The notes under the pieces were generated by a model. The model saw only the letters and a list, made by a program, of their open reading frames with translations, made no database searches and was not told where the DNA came from. Source: JAAYYM01 sp964631375 (GTDB lineage Bacteria > Bacillota > Clostridia > Lachnospirales > Lachnospiraceae). From it: a stretch of DNA of 34,347 nt. Positions 25,299-33,732 of this stretch are shown here, in pieces. How positions within the stretch are numbered: the first letter of the stretch is position 1; each line of letters opens with the position of its first letter. The position numbers and the translations under genes were made by a program. The stretch is from positions 1 to 34,347 of the forward strand of contig CAZVYQ010000032.1 of NCBI GenBank assembly GCA_964631375.1, in the 5' to 3' direction.

Positions 25299-26378
25299 TT
25301 AGATGTTCTTATTAATTTTTTTGAGTCGATATCTTACAATTAGAAAGGTTACGGCACCCAATAGCAGAAGTGCTCCTATCACTTCCATAATCCAAACCCA
25401 GCTTTCTGTCCTTACAAATGGTGATTCTGATAATGGAATATCCTGATCCGGTAAATCAAGAAGCTCTGTCGTCTGATCTGATACTTCAGCATCATTGGAT
25501 TTCTCATCTGATATAGGACTCCGACTTAACGGAACATCTCCTTCCGGTATATCAACTCCTCCTCCATCAACTGCACCTTCTGCAACTTCTCCTGCAATTT
25601 CACCCCCTGCTGCAGCATCTGCTCCTCCTGCTGCTCCATCTGCTTCTCCTGCAGTTGTCGTCACTACATATGTGGGGATCTCTGTCTCAATATACTCTGT
25701 CGAGGTACCACCATCGATCATCTCTGTTGAAGTTGTTTCTGAATATGAGGTTCCGGCTGAATTTCTGGTATACTCAAATACAATACTATTGTTCCCGTTT
25801 CTGACCAACTGAATCGTTTGCACTTGACTTGATACAAGCGTAAAACCTGCAATTGATATCGCAGATTCCGAAATATCCTTTCCGGCTTCCTCATATATAA
25901 TTTTAGGAAGAGCTATCTCTATACCAGTTCCCTGTTCAACATACTTTACAGTATATTCAACACCTTCTAATAGTCTTCCATATTGAATCGTGACATCTTC
26001 ACTTCTACTCACTGTTCCACTATTCTTCGTATATGCTCCGGCACCCATAGAAGCTCTATCCATGACGTAGTACTTTCCACTGTTCTGGGCATTGTACTTG
26101 ATAAATCCATCTCTGTTACCTGGAAGCTTTGGTAATGTATCATTTGGCTTCAACTGCATCTCAACACACGTATCTGATACCCTTGCACCCAAACTCTGAT
26201 AGTATACCTTTGCATTCTCAGAAAAGGTTCCTATACTTCCTGCATAGATTCGAATGATATATTCCCTTGTATTCACTGATGCATTGACCGGTACCGTGAA
26301 AATGATTGTCAGTAATATACATATGAGTCCAATAAAGATGCTCTTCCATCTTAGATTGAATCTATGAAAGATGTTCAT
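25299..26378 (-). CDS. Surface protein with MucBP-like domain and C-terminal membrane anchor
   Basis: A 359-aa protein. The signal peptide is at about 1-34 (ending FTVPVNAS). A domain of unknown type follows to residue 140. A MucBP-like module is at about 143-208 (EYTVKYVEQGTGIEI, NNSIVFEYT). A low-complexity Ala/Gly/Glu stretch follows. Two copies of a DxPLSxSP element come next (DVPLSRSP, DIPLSESP), then a membrane segment WVWIMEVIGALLLLGAVTF and a basic tail RYRLKKINKN. The layout is that of a sortase substrate, but the TG of the usual PLxxxPKTGD Clostridial signal is missing. Its start overlaps the previous stop by 4 nt (ATGA), with GGAGGAG upstream. Confidence 0.82.
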   Translation of the reverse strand: MNIFHRFNLRWKSIFIGLICILLTIIFTVPVNASVNTREYIIRIYAGSIGTFSENAKVYYQSLGARVSDTCVEMQLKPNDTLPKLPGNRDGFIKYNAQNSGKYYVMDRASMGAGAYTKNSGTVSRSEDVTIQYGRLLEGVEYTVKYVEQGTGIEIALPKIIYEEAGKDISESAISIAGFTLVSSQVQTIQLVRNGNNSIVFEYTRNSAGTSYSETTSTEMIDGGTSTEYIETEIPTYVVTTTAGEADGAAGGADAAAGGEIAGEVAEGAVDGGGVDIPEGDVPLSRSPISDEKSNDAEVSDQTTELLDLPDQDIPLSESPFVRTESWVWIMEVIGALLLLGAVTFLIVRYRLKKINKNI

Positions 26379-27163
26379 AATGGCTCCTCCGTCTTTTTCT
26401 TCTTTCCTGTGGCTGCAATTAACAGAATTCCCATTACCAGAATCCCCGCAAATAATCCTATCATTGTATGATCACCAGTCTTTACACCTACAACCACTTC
26501 CTTAAACGTCTGTACGATATTTTTTAATGGCGTAGATGATTGTGTAACCACTCTGTTTACTTGAACAATCTTCCCTGTATCTGGTTCACGATATGCTGCC
26601 AAAAACTCAAATCCTAATATACCGGTTGCATTATGATAAGTATTTTGTTCTGTATTACGAATAGATTCCCCATCAAGACCAATGGTTAATATCAAGCTTG
26701 CTGATTCTTTGTTGTTCAAGGAAGTAAGAAACGTAGTATCTGTTCCAATTTCACTTGAATTAAGTAATAACAATCCTTTTTGTTCTGCAACAATACTACC
26801 ATCAGATCCCGTTACCGCTCCACCAAGAGAGCTGTCATAAAGAACTGTTACAACACCCTGCTTGTTCAACTCCAGCTTAATATCATATGCTCCTCCTGCT
26901 GCCTGATGATCTCTTTCAAGTTCTCTGATTGCCTCTGTCTGCATATAGAAATCTGTTGCATTTCCATTATGATTAATGAGATTGATTGTCTGACTGTTAA
27001 TTTCACCGGGAGCCATATTATGAAACTCTGTCCCAAAATCCGTATTGCTGATCTTCAATTCATTTTGGTCTGTAAACTCGACACTACCGGCTGCATATAC
27101 TGTAGTTGTCATTCCCAATAATACAATCATCATGATACTAAACATTACTAATCTTTTTTTCAT
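26375..27163 (-). CDS. Surface protein with KTGD-type sorting signal
   Basis: A 262-aa protein. The signal peptide ends at VYAAGSVEF. The body is a beta-rich domain (about 25-200) resembling camelysin/WxL-like folds in layout (FGTEFHNMAPGEINSQTINL, a PG element followed by alternating strands). The C-terminus has VKTGD (227-231), the hydrophobic segment HTMIGLFAGILVMGILLIA and the tail KKKKTEEPL. This is a three-part sorting signal with KTGD in place of LPXTG, as often seen in Clostridia. It is the clearest candidate substrate for the sortase half of the fusion at 12475-13758. GGGAG precedes the ATG. Confidence 0.82.
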   Translation of the reverse strand: MKKRLVMFSIMMIVLLGMTTTVYAAGSVEFTDQNELKISNTDFGTEFHNMAPGEINSQTINLINHNGNATDFYMQTEAIRELERDHQAAGGAYDIKLELNKQGVVTVLYDSSLGGAVTGSDGSIVAEQKGLLLLNSSEIGTDTTFLTSLNNKESASLILTIGLDGESIRNTEQNTYHNATGILGFEFLAAYREPDTGKIVQVNRVVTQSSTPLKNIVQTFKEVVVGVKTGDHTMIGLFAGILVMGILLIAATGKKKKTEEPL

Positions 27164-27197
27164 TTCCTAATCTCCCGATCATAGATTAACATTCTAC

Positions 27198-27860
27198 TTA
27201 TTCCACAGCGATTTCCTGAATTGTTCCGTCTGCACCCAGAAAGGCTTGTACTCCCCATGCAGATTTGATCGCTTCTGCACCTTGTGAAATCTGTACGGCA
27301 TCTACTGTTGCTTCCACCTGAAAGGATTTATTCGCATAGTCATTTCCAATAACCTCGGAAATCTTGATCCTATCGACAAAATCAGATGTTTCTGATTGAA
27401 ACAAACTATTGGTATCTGATAGAGGATATTTATAATACATAACTACTGTCTCAGCATCTTGATCAATGATGATCCAATCCTCCTGATTCTCCGGAATGAT
27501 CTCAATGGCTGCAAGATCCAAAGAATCATCAAATACCTTTTCCAGACTACCGGTAGCATCCTTTTTCCACCAGGCTTTATTGACGATGGCTCGTACATAA
27601 GAATCATAGTTGTTTGATGAATCGAATGCGATCTTCAGGTCTGTATTGATCACCGTCCCCGGCATAGCATTGATCATTCCGGTTGTATACTGATCAAATT
27701 CATTGGTATCGTTCTTTTGGATATGTATATCAATGTTCTTTGTCGTGATCTTGCTAGTACCCTGACTGCTGTTTGCCCGAAACGCTGCAAGTGTCCCACC
27801 GATTATCGTACTAATCACCAATACTCCTGCAAACCCCATAAGAATCAATTTCTTTTTCAC
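27198..27860 (-). CDS. TasA-like secreted protein (SipW-type signal), 220 aa
   Basis: The start is GTG at 27860, 8 nt after AGGAG. The SipW-type N-terminus reads MKKKLILMGFAGVLV, then IIGGTLAAFRANSSQGTSKI. The mature part has MPGTVINTDLKIAFDSSNN, DSYVRAIVNKAWW, and the family end VEATVDAVQISQGAEA, then SAWGVQAFLGADG. It has no anchor. It leads a three-gene operon with two membrane-anchored surface proteins, and its promoter has the same direct repeats as the main fibre operon. The DAVQ motif and Trp-containing tail tie it most closely to the 236-aa paralogue at 17188-17898. It may be the major fibre subunit or a base protein. Confidence 0.86.
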   Translation of the reverse strand: MKKKLILMGFAGVLVISTIIGGTLAAFRANSSQGTSKITTKNIDIHIQKNDTNEFDQYTTGMINAMPGTVINTDLKIAFDSSNNYDSYVRAIVNKAWWKKDATGSLEKVFDDSLDLAAIEIIPENQEDWIIIDQDAETVVMYYKYPLSDTNSLFQSETSDFVDRIKISEVIGNDYANKSFQVEATVDAVQISQGAEAIKSAWGVQAFLGADGTIQEIAVE

Positions 27861-27911
27861 AATAAATCTCCTATCAAAGGCATACTTTGCTTATTTTCAA
27901 TACTATTTAGT

Positions 27912-27946
27912 AGTATAAATTGTTACTGTCACACGGAAGTCACACG
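27912..27946 (-). promoter_or_regulatory. Promoter of the second fibre operon with SARP-like direct repeats
   Basis: On the minus strand, CGTGTGAC occurs twice (27946-27939 and 27935-27928) with an 11-bp period. Exactly 10 bp then lead to the -10 box TATACT (27917-27912). The -35 position holds ACTTCC. The geometry is identical, base for base, to the promoter at 23386-23420. Confidence 0.75.
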
Positions 27947-27962
27947 ATACGAACTCTTTTGC

Positions 27963-27991
27963 TTGTATTTTTAATCGTTCTCTTTTATTAT
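27963..27991 (+). promoter_or_regulatory. Promoter of the acyltransferase pair
   Basis: TTGTAT (27963-27968), a 17-bp spacer and TATTAT (27986-27991), with GGAGG at 28004-28008 before the ATG at 28014. The CRTGTGAC repeats lie 16 bp upstream of this -35 box, so the divergent activator site could also influence it. Confidence 0.55.
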
Positions 27992-28013
27992 ATTAAGGTG
28001 GACGGAGGTTGTT

Positions 28014-29078
28014 ATGACAGAAAAAAGGCTGAATTACTTTGATATGGTCAAGGGTCTTGGCATTATTTTAGTTGTATTGGGACATATAGAATACATCAGT
28101 GATGAACTTCGCGGATGGATTTCTTCTTTTCATATGCCCCTCTTTTTTGTAGTATCCGGTATGCTGATTTGTTATCTGAAGCAGACCGATATTAGTATTG
28201 AAGTTATTCTTCGAAAAAAATTTCGTGGTATTCTAATCCCATATATCAGTTTTACAATTATTTATACCTTTATTGACATATTGAATATTTATCTGAACAA
28301 AATTACTCCCTACACCTTTATTCAAAATGTCATATCCGGATTGACCCTGTACGGATCCTCAGTACTTTGGTTTCTGCCTGCACTTTTTCTGAGTGAAGTC
28401 GGCTTTCTGTTGATCATCAAAAAACTTCCTCGTATTCCTTCCATTCTGTTAATCTTGATTCTGGTACCGCTTGCATACCTTGGACAGATTGGAATCAGTA
28501 GTATTTATACAGCACATGAAAGCTCCTTACTGATTACATCTCTGATCGATTTGTTACGTGTATTTCTACGTGCAATTATCGCATTGTCGTTTGTGGGAAT
28601 TGCCTATTTCCTATTTCCGTTATTACAAAAGAAGCAAGAATTCTCTTGGAAAGAGCTGGCACTTGGTATTCTGATGATCCTATTGACATTACCACTATCT
28701 CAGATCAACGGATGTGTAGATTTTCGTCATATAATCCTAAAGAACCTCCCCCTATTTTATCTCTGTGCTTTGCTTGGTTCATTTGGTTTAATTTTAATCT
28801 GTAAGAACTGCAAGTACTCACCTCAGATTGGATTCTTTGGGAAAAATTCTTTGGTTGTGATGTGTACTCATATTAATTGTTATGTTCTCTATGCCGCAAT
28901 CTTGATAGCCTGGCAGATTGACACTGTCATAACTCGTGCAAAAAGCTATATTTTTCTATTTAATATCATGGCTCTTACGTTTCTGTTTGAGGCCATTATC
29001 ATATTGATTATCAATCGTTTCTTCCCATTTTTATTAGGAAAACATAAGGAGTCATCATGTCAGAAAGAAAACGCTTAG
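28014..29078 (+). CDS. Acyltransferase family 3 membrane protein (first copy)
   Basis: A 354-aa polytopic membrane protein (about ten segments) of the acyltransferase-3/OafA-like family, which moves acetyl or other acyl groups onto sugars or other surface polymers. Signatures are YFDMVKGLGIILVVLGH near the N-terminus and SSFHMPLFFVVSGM, the conserved histidine-containing motif. A basic KFRGILIPYISF follows. The end overlaps the next gene by 22 nt. It is divergent from the TasA-like operon, with only 153 bp between. The substrate cannot be read from the sequence; cell-wall or surface glycan acylation is the usual role. Confidence 0.87.
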   Translation: MTEKRLNYFDMVKGLGIILVVLGHIEYISDELRGWISSFHMPLFFVVSGMLICYLKQTDISIEVILRKKFRGILIPYISFTIIYTFIDILNIYLNKITPYTFIQNVISGLTLYGSSVLWFLPALFLSEVGFLLIIKKLPRIPSILLILILVPLAYLGQIGISSIYTAHESSLLITSLIDLLRVFLRAIIALSFVGIAYFLFPLLQKKQEFSWKELALGILMILLTLPLSQINGCVDFRHIILKNLPLFYLCALLGSFGLILICKNCKYSPQIGFFGKNSLVVMCTHINCYVLYAAILIAWQIDTVITRAKSYIFLFNIMALTFLFEAIIILIINRFFPFLLGKHKESSCQKENA

Positions 29079-30139
29079 ATTATTTTGATATGGCAAAAGG
29101 AGTCGGTATACTCTTAGTTGTCATCGGACATCTTCAGGGAAAGGATATTTTTGCATTGTCTCCCTATATCCTGCCGGTATGTACTTGGATCTTTTCATTT
29201 CATATGCCCTTGTTTTTTATCATTTCAGGAATGCTGATTAACTATAAGAAGGATTTAGACAAAGACATTAAAGTTCTGACTAAAAAAAGATTCAAAGGAA
29301 TCATGATCCCTTATTATTGTTTCAGTGTATGTTATCTGTCTGTAGTTTTATATGCTCTGTTGATTGAACGATCAATTATGCCCGGTACATTACTTGTCAA
29401 TCTCTGGTATGTACTAGGCACCTATGGTATGTCTGTACTATGGTTTCTGCCTACTCTGTTTTTTGGAGAAATGTTATTTCTATGGATTACAAAGAAGTTT
29501 TCCACAAAGACCTCCATTTTAATCCTATTCATTCTGACCGTATTTGCTTCTCTTGGTGCCTGGGGACTACAACTGGTTACCTATGATACCCCTTTGTTGG
29601 AGCGTTTACACGAACTGGCCATCGTTATTTTGCGACCGATTCTTTCTACTACCCTAATCGCAATCGGATATTATGCTTTTTATCTCATGAAAGAGCATGA
29701 AAAAACCAATATCAAAGAACTGATACTGGCTTTCCTGCTTTTATTAATTGGAATTTTCTTCGTTAATCATAATGGTGGTGTCGATTTTAGGTCATTAGTG
29801 CAAAAAAATCTGTTTTTCTATTACTTATGTGCATTATGTGGTTCTTTTGGAGTAATCCTGCTGTGTAAAAACTGTAAACCCTTACGTTTATTAAAATACT
29901 ATGGCGTAAATTCACTGATCGTGATGGCCGTTCATAACAACAGTAAGGTTTTATATGGAGCCATGCATCTCGCAATGTATATGAACCAATTTGTCACACG
30001 TGCCAAGGGTTATGTCTTCTATGCCATCATCTTTTTGGTAATCATGCTGTTTTCAACAATCATGATTGAATTGATCAATCGATGGTTCGGGTTTATGGTC
30101 GGAAAACCATGGATTCTCCCACATAAGAAAAAATCATAA
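29057..30139 (+). CDS. Acyltransferase family 3 membrane protein (second copy)
   Basis: A 360-aa paralogue of the preceding protein along its whole length: YFDMAKGVGILLVVIGH, FSFHMPLFFIISGM, KRFKGIMIPYYCF, GVDFRSLVQKNLFFYYLCAL. AAGGAG lies 5 nt before the ATG at 29057, inside the upstream gene. The pair clearly arose by tandem duplication and is co-transcribed. Its end overlaps the convergent thioredoxin gene by 6 nt, and no terminator is visible between them. Confidence 0.87.
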   Translation: MSERKRLDYFDMAKGVGILLVVIGHLQGKDIFALSPYILPVCTWIFSFHMPLFFIISGMLINYKKDLDKDIKVLTKKRFKGIMIPYYCFSVCYLSVVLYALLIERSIMPGTLLVNLWYVLGTYGMSVLWFLPTLFFGEMLFLWITKKFSTKTSILILFILTVFASLGAWGLQLVTYDTPLLERLHELAIVILRPILSTTLIAIGYYAFYLMKEHEKTNIKELILAFLLLLIGIFFVNHNGGVDFRSLVQKNLFFYYLCALCGSFGVILLCKNCKPLRLLKYYGVNSLIVMAVHNNSKVLYGAMHLAMYMNQFVTRAKGYVFYAIIFLVIMLFSTIMIELINRWFGFMVGKPWILPHKKKS

Positions 30140-30451
30140 ATATGGTTTGATCATATCAACCAATTTTTCCTTACTAACTGCACCTATAGATGTTTCTTTT
30201 ACTTCTCCGTTTTGAAACAGCATAATTGTCGGAATGGTCATAACTCTGTATTTCTGAGCAAGCTTCATATTCTCATCAATATTAACTTTTCCAACCTTAA
30301 TCTTTCCTTCATACTCTTCACTAAGTGTATCAACGATTGGTGACATCATCTTACATGGTCCACACCAATCTGCAAAAAAATCTACTAAAACAATCCCTTT
30401 ATAATCCAAAACCTCTGTCTGAAAATCATCATCGTGAAATTTCTGTGCCAT
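30134..30451 (-). CDS. trxA: Thioredoxin
   Basis: A 105-aa protein, standard thioredoxin length. The active site WCGPCK is at residues 29-34, the cis-proline is in MTIPTIMLFQNGE, and an N-terminal helix precedes VLVDFFADWC. It reduces protein disulfides in the cytoplasm. The start is the ATG at 30451 (MAQKFHDDDF), after GGAGGAG; the frame is open to 30478 but the extension lies upstream of that site. It lies 30 nt after trmB and may be co-transcribed with it. Confidence 0.96.
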   Translation of the reverse strand: MAQKFHDDDFQTEVLDYKGIVLVDFFADWCGPCKMMSPIVDTLSEEYEGKIKVGKVNIDENMKLAQKYRVMTIPTIMLFQNGEVKETSIGAVSKEKLVDMIKPYL

Positions 30452-30481
30452 AATGTACTCCTCCTTTTTCTTATTCATCGT

Positions 30482-31126
30482 TTATCGTTCCCTGTAAATC
30501 ACATATTTATGAATTGGATTTCCCATTGCGGAAAATTTCTCTTCATATTCTGTCATAATATTTCCTTCATTCAGTACATCATCATGATGCAGATCATGTG
30601 TCACTGCTTTAAATGCCCATCCGGCCAGAGGTACTTCCTCTAATGCAAATTGAAATAAATCTTTATTATCTGTTTTAAATTCTATCACACCATCCTGCTT
30701 TAAGATCTGGTCATAACGACTAAGAAATTCCTTTGATGGCAATCGTCTCTTGGCATGTCTGTCTTTTGGCCATGGATCTGAAAAATTAAGATAGATCCGA
30801 TGAATCTCCTCTGGTGCAAATACATCACATATATATTCTGCATTCATACGAATAAATCTCACATTTTGTAATGGCTCAAGCTCCATTTTCTGTATCGCAC
30901 GCAATAATACTGATGAATACTTTTCAATTCCGATATAATTAATATCCGGATTCTGTTTTGCAAGTGTTAATAAAAACTGACCCTTCCCCATACCAATCTC
31001 TAACTCTATCGGATTTTGATTATGAAAAATCTGATTCCATGATCCTTTATGTTTTGTCTCATCATGTATAACATAATCATTTGCTGCTATTACTTCTCTG
31101 GAACCTGTGATATTTTTTAATCGCAT
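30482..31126 (-). CDS. trmB: tRNA (guanine-N7-)-methyltransferase
   Basis: A 214-aa protein, usual for TrmB. It makes m7G46 in tRNA variable loops using S-adenosylmethionine. The SAM-binding segment is LEIGMGKGQFLLTLAKQNPD, followed by YIGIEKY; the catalytic and tRNA-binding signature is SDPWPKDRHAKRRL. The C-terminus has GNIMTEYEEKFSAMGNPIHK. The start is placed at 31126 (MRLKNITGSRE), with AGGTGA upstream and a match to the family's MRxR opening; an ATG at 31144 would add six residues. Confidence 0.95.
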   Translation of the reverse strand: MRLKNITGSREVIAANDYVIHDETKHKGSWNQIFHNQNPIELEIGMGKGQFLLTLAKQNPDINYIGIEKYSSVLLRAIQKMELEPLQNVRFIRMNAEYICDVFAPEEIHRIYLNFSDPWPKDRHAKRRLPSKEFLSRYDQILKQDGVIEFKTDNKDLFQFALEEVPLAGWAFKAVTHDLHHDDVLNEGNIMTEYEEKFSAMGNPIHKYVIYRER

Positions 31127-31216
31127 CTGTCTCACCTGTATCATTTGTTGTTCTTTTATTTTACACTATCTGAATTCAAATGAAAAGCGATGATTGTACA
31201 TTGAATGATCAATACT

Positions 31217-31244
31217 TTGTTTTTAGGATAAAATAGTGTATGAT
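31217..31244 (+). promoter_or_regulatory. Promoter of the D,D-carboxypeptidase gene
   Basis: TTGTTT (31217-31222), a 16-bp spacer and TATGAT (31239-31244), about 30 bp before the ATG at 31276, which has AAGGGG upstream. Confidence 0.5.
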
Positions 31245-31275
31245 AATAAAGTATTGATTACTAAGGGGAATTATT

Positions 31276-32727
31276 ATGTATAGACACTTTCGATTCAAAT
31301 TATTATGTTTTCTTTCAATTTTACTTTTATCAATCTATTACACTATACCTGTCTATGCTGTGTTAACGCCTTCCACCACCACCCAATCCGAAGAAGCAGA
31401 GCTTAGAAAATCTCTGCCCGTAGTTACCAACAGTATTCCGGGATGGCCAAAGGGACCTTCCATCGGAGCTGCGTCAGCTATCCTGATGGACGCCGGTACA
31501 GGTGTGATTTTATATGAAAAAAATGTACATGAACAGCTCTACCCGGCCAGTACTACCAAACTGTTAACATCCTTGATTGCCTGTGAGAACACTACAATGG
31601 ACGAAGTCGTTACTTTCTCACATGATGCTGTCTTTGGGATAGAAAGAGATTCCAGTCATATTGGTATAGATGTCGGTGAACAGCTTACAATGGAACAATG
31701 CCTATATGGAATTCTACTTGGTTCTGCAAATGAAGTGGCTTATGCTGTTGCTGAGCATGTCGGTGGTAATCTTGAGACCTTTGTACAAATGATGAATGAA
31801 AGAGCTGCCGCAATCGGCTGTACAGAAACACATTTCTCAAATGCCAATGGTCTTCCAAATCCAGAACATTATACGACGGCCTATGATCTTGCTTTGATTG
31901 CCAGAGAATGCTATCATAATGAAATTATTTCTAAGATCTCGGGTACAACAAGATATACAATACCACCCACAAACAAACAAAGTGAGGAACGTCCACTAAC
32001 CAATCATCATTTGCTCTTACCCGGATTACAATATGAATATGAGTATGTGATCGGTGGTAAAACAGGCTATACAAACGAAGCACGACAAACACTTGTAACA
32101 TGTGCTGAAAAAGATGGACTTCGATTGATTTGCGTGATCATGAAGGAAGAAAGTCCGGATCAATTTCTAGACACCATATCTCTGTTTAACTATGGATTTG
32201 ACAGTTTTCAGACAATGAATATTGCTGCTAATGAATCCGGCTATACAATGGACAGTGATAACTTCTTTCGCACAAACATTGATATTTTAGGCAGCTCAAA
32301 ACCTTTATTATCAATCAATCCAACGGGCAATATCCTGATTCCGAAAGGTGCTTCCTTTACAGATGCCAAGCCTGAAATAAACTACACTACAAAAAACGAG
32401 TCTTCTGTTGCTACACTCGAATACTATTTTGGTGATGCATACGTTGGTTCCACATCCATTGATTATGTGACAGACGGAACAGAGAATTTTGATTTTTCGA
32501 GAGTGATTACCGATGCTGATACAGTCATTCCAAAACCAATTGAGCATAATAAGAAGACTGTCTTTGTAAACATTAGAACAATTATCATCATTGTGCTTAC
32601 CATAGCCGGTATCATTTTTATCATGTTTATCGTTCGAGCAATTATGAATAATATATACTTTTCAAAAAAGAAACGAAGAAAAAAGAGACGACGGTTTCCA
32701 TCTCGATATGACAATCTAAAGTTTTAG
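31276..32727 (+). CDS. D-alanyl-D-alanine carboxypeptidase (low-molecular-weight PBP)
   Basis: A 483-aa protein. The signal peptide is about residues 1-29. The S11 peptidase domain is complete: S92-T-T-K95 in PASTTKLL, S150-A-N152 in GSANEVAYA, and K262-T-G264 in GGKTGYT. It trims the terminal D-Ala from peptidoglycan stem peptides outside the membrane. The C-terminal region (about 290-425) is a beta domain as in DacA/DacF proteins. It ends in a membrane segment (about 433-457) and a very basic tail KKKRRKKRRRF, rather than the amphipathic helix of classical PBP5. It stands alone between its promoter and a terminator. Confidence 0.94.
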   Translation: MYRHFRFKLLCFLSILLLSIYYTIPVYAVLTPSTTTQSEEAELRKSLPVVTNSIPGWPKGPSIGAASAILMDAGTGVILYEKNVHEQLYPASTTKLLTSLIACENTTMDEVVTFSHDAVFGIERDSSHIGIDVGEQLTMEQCLYGILLGSANEVAYAVAEHVGGNLETFVQMMNERAAAIGCTETHFSNANGLPNPEHYTTAYDLALIARECYHNEIISKISGTTRYTIPPTNKQSEERPLTNHHLLLPGLQYEYEYVIGGKTGYTNEARQTLVTCAEKDGLRLICVIMKEESPDQFLDTISLFNYGFDSFQTMNIAANESGYTMDSDNFFRTNIDILGSSKPLLSINPTGNILIPKGASFTDAKPEINYTTKNESSVATLEYYFGDAYVGSTSIDYVTDGTENFDFSRVITDADTVIPKPIEHNKKTVFVNIRTIIIIVLTIAGIIFIMFIVRAIMNNIYFSKKKRRKKRRRFPSRYDNLKF

Positions 32728-32734
32728 TTTCATC

Positions 32735-32768
32735 AAAAAAGGAAATGACTCAAATCATTTCCTTTTTT
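32735..32768. terminator. Bidirectional terminator
   Basis: A perfect 14-bp inverted repeat (32735-32748, 32755-32768) with the loop CTCAAA, bearing A- and T-runs on both sides. It serves the carboxypeptidase gene and the convergent exonuclease gene; the latter's TGA stop (32750-32752) lies in the loop. Confidence 0.9.
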
Positions 32769-33709
32769 TGCTTTCTTTTCTCAGATCGTTGTATTCTCAG
32801 TTTTTCCTGCTTATCCTTAATCAGTTGTGCATCCTCATCAGAAATTAGTTTCAATGTTTTGATCACATATATATTTCCATCATCGGCCCGCTTCATCCTG
32901 GCTTTTCCCTTTAGAAATCCATGTCGCTTACAATACGAAAGACTGTAATAATGCTTTCCATTAACCGAAAACCATTTGATTTTCTTTTTTGTTCTTCTTC
33001 CACAAACATAACACTTGGTACTGGAAACTGATTTATCTGAGATTGCTTTTGTTTTATCCTCAAATTCTCTTGAGATATATTTCGAATAGGTAGGAAATGT
33101 TTTATGGACTTCCTCTCGTTTATTCCTGGGAATCATAAATACATCATATGATACATACTTCTCTATTTCTTTATCATTGATCGTTGCATATACCTTTGCT
33201 GTATAATATGCATCACTAAATGCTCTATGAAATGGGATATCCTTTTCGATCTTCAGATAATCCACTGCATATTCTAATGCACGTCGAATCTTTCGATCTT
33301 CATATTTAAAAGAAAAGAACTTTTGTATATCATAATACAGTATAGGCCCTTTTGAAATTTCATCCATTCCATAGTAGCAGAGATTCCTCTGAAACTCGGT
33401 CAGATCTAACGTTCCCCATGTACAGAAGATATAATTTCTACCACACCACTTCAAAAAATCTCTGGCAACTTCTGTAAAGGGTTTCCCTGTGTCCAACTCT
33501 TCCTTGTCGATATGAATGATCTTTGTCGTCATATAATGAATCGTTTGATAGATCTGCGGTTTCACAAGTTGATTGAATTCACTGATGATCTCTTTTTTAT
33601 CATTTAGCTTGACTGCACCAATCTCAACGATCTCAAATGGAAGACCATAATCCTTATCTCTTTTATCAGATGACTGATTCCATTCCAAGTCAAAAACAAT
33701 ATAGTTCAT
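32750..33709 (-). CDS. DEDDh 3'-5' exonuclease with C-terminal zinc-ribbon-like region
   Basis: A 319-aa protein. The DEDDh exonuclease fold covers about 1-180: D7-L-E9 in VFDLEWNQ, D102 in WGTLDLTEF, and H161....D166 in FHRAFSDA. The length and sequence fit KapD/ERI-like RNase-T-family exonucleases. The C-terminal part has CYVCGRRT and SYCKRHGF, a possible zinc ribbon, and a very basic tail that may bind nucleic acid. AGAGGA precedes the ATG. It follows the P-loop protein gene by 23 nt, so they probably form an operon. The substrate (RNA or DNA) is not known. Confidence 0.88.
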   Translation of the reverse strand: MNYIVFDLEWNQSSDKRDKDYGLPFEIVEIGAVKLNDKKEIISEFNQLVKPQIYQTIHYMTTKIIHIDKEELDTGKPFTEVARDFLKWCGRNYIFCTWGTLDLTEFQRNLCYYGMDEISKGPILYYDIQKFFSFKYEDRKIRRALEYAVDYLKIEKDIPFHRAFSDAYYTAKVYATINDKEIEKYVSYDVFMIPRNKREEVHKTFPTYSKYISREFEDKTKAISDKSVSSTKCYVCGRRTKKKIKWFSVNGKHYYSLSYCKRHGFLKGKARMKRADDGNIYVIKTLKLISDEDAQLIKDKQEKLRIQRSEKRKQKKEMI

Positions 33710-33732
33710 ATGTTTTCCTCTGGATTCTATCT

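Noticed and set aside
25495..25812. 105-codon Ala/Pro-rich ORF on the plus strand
   Set aside because: It is antisense to the Ala/Gly-rich part of the surface protein at 25299-26378; its length results from skewed composition.
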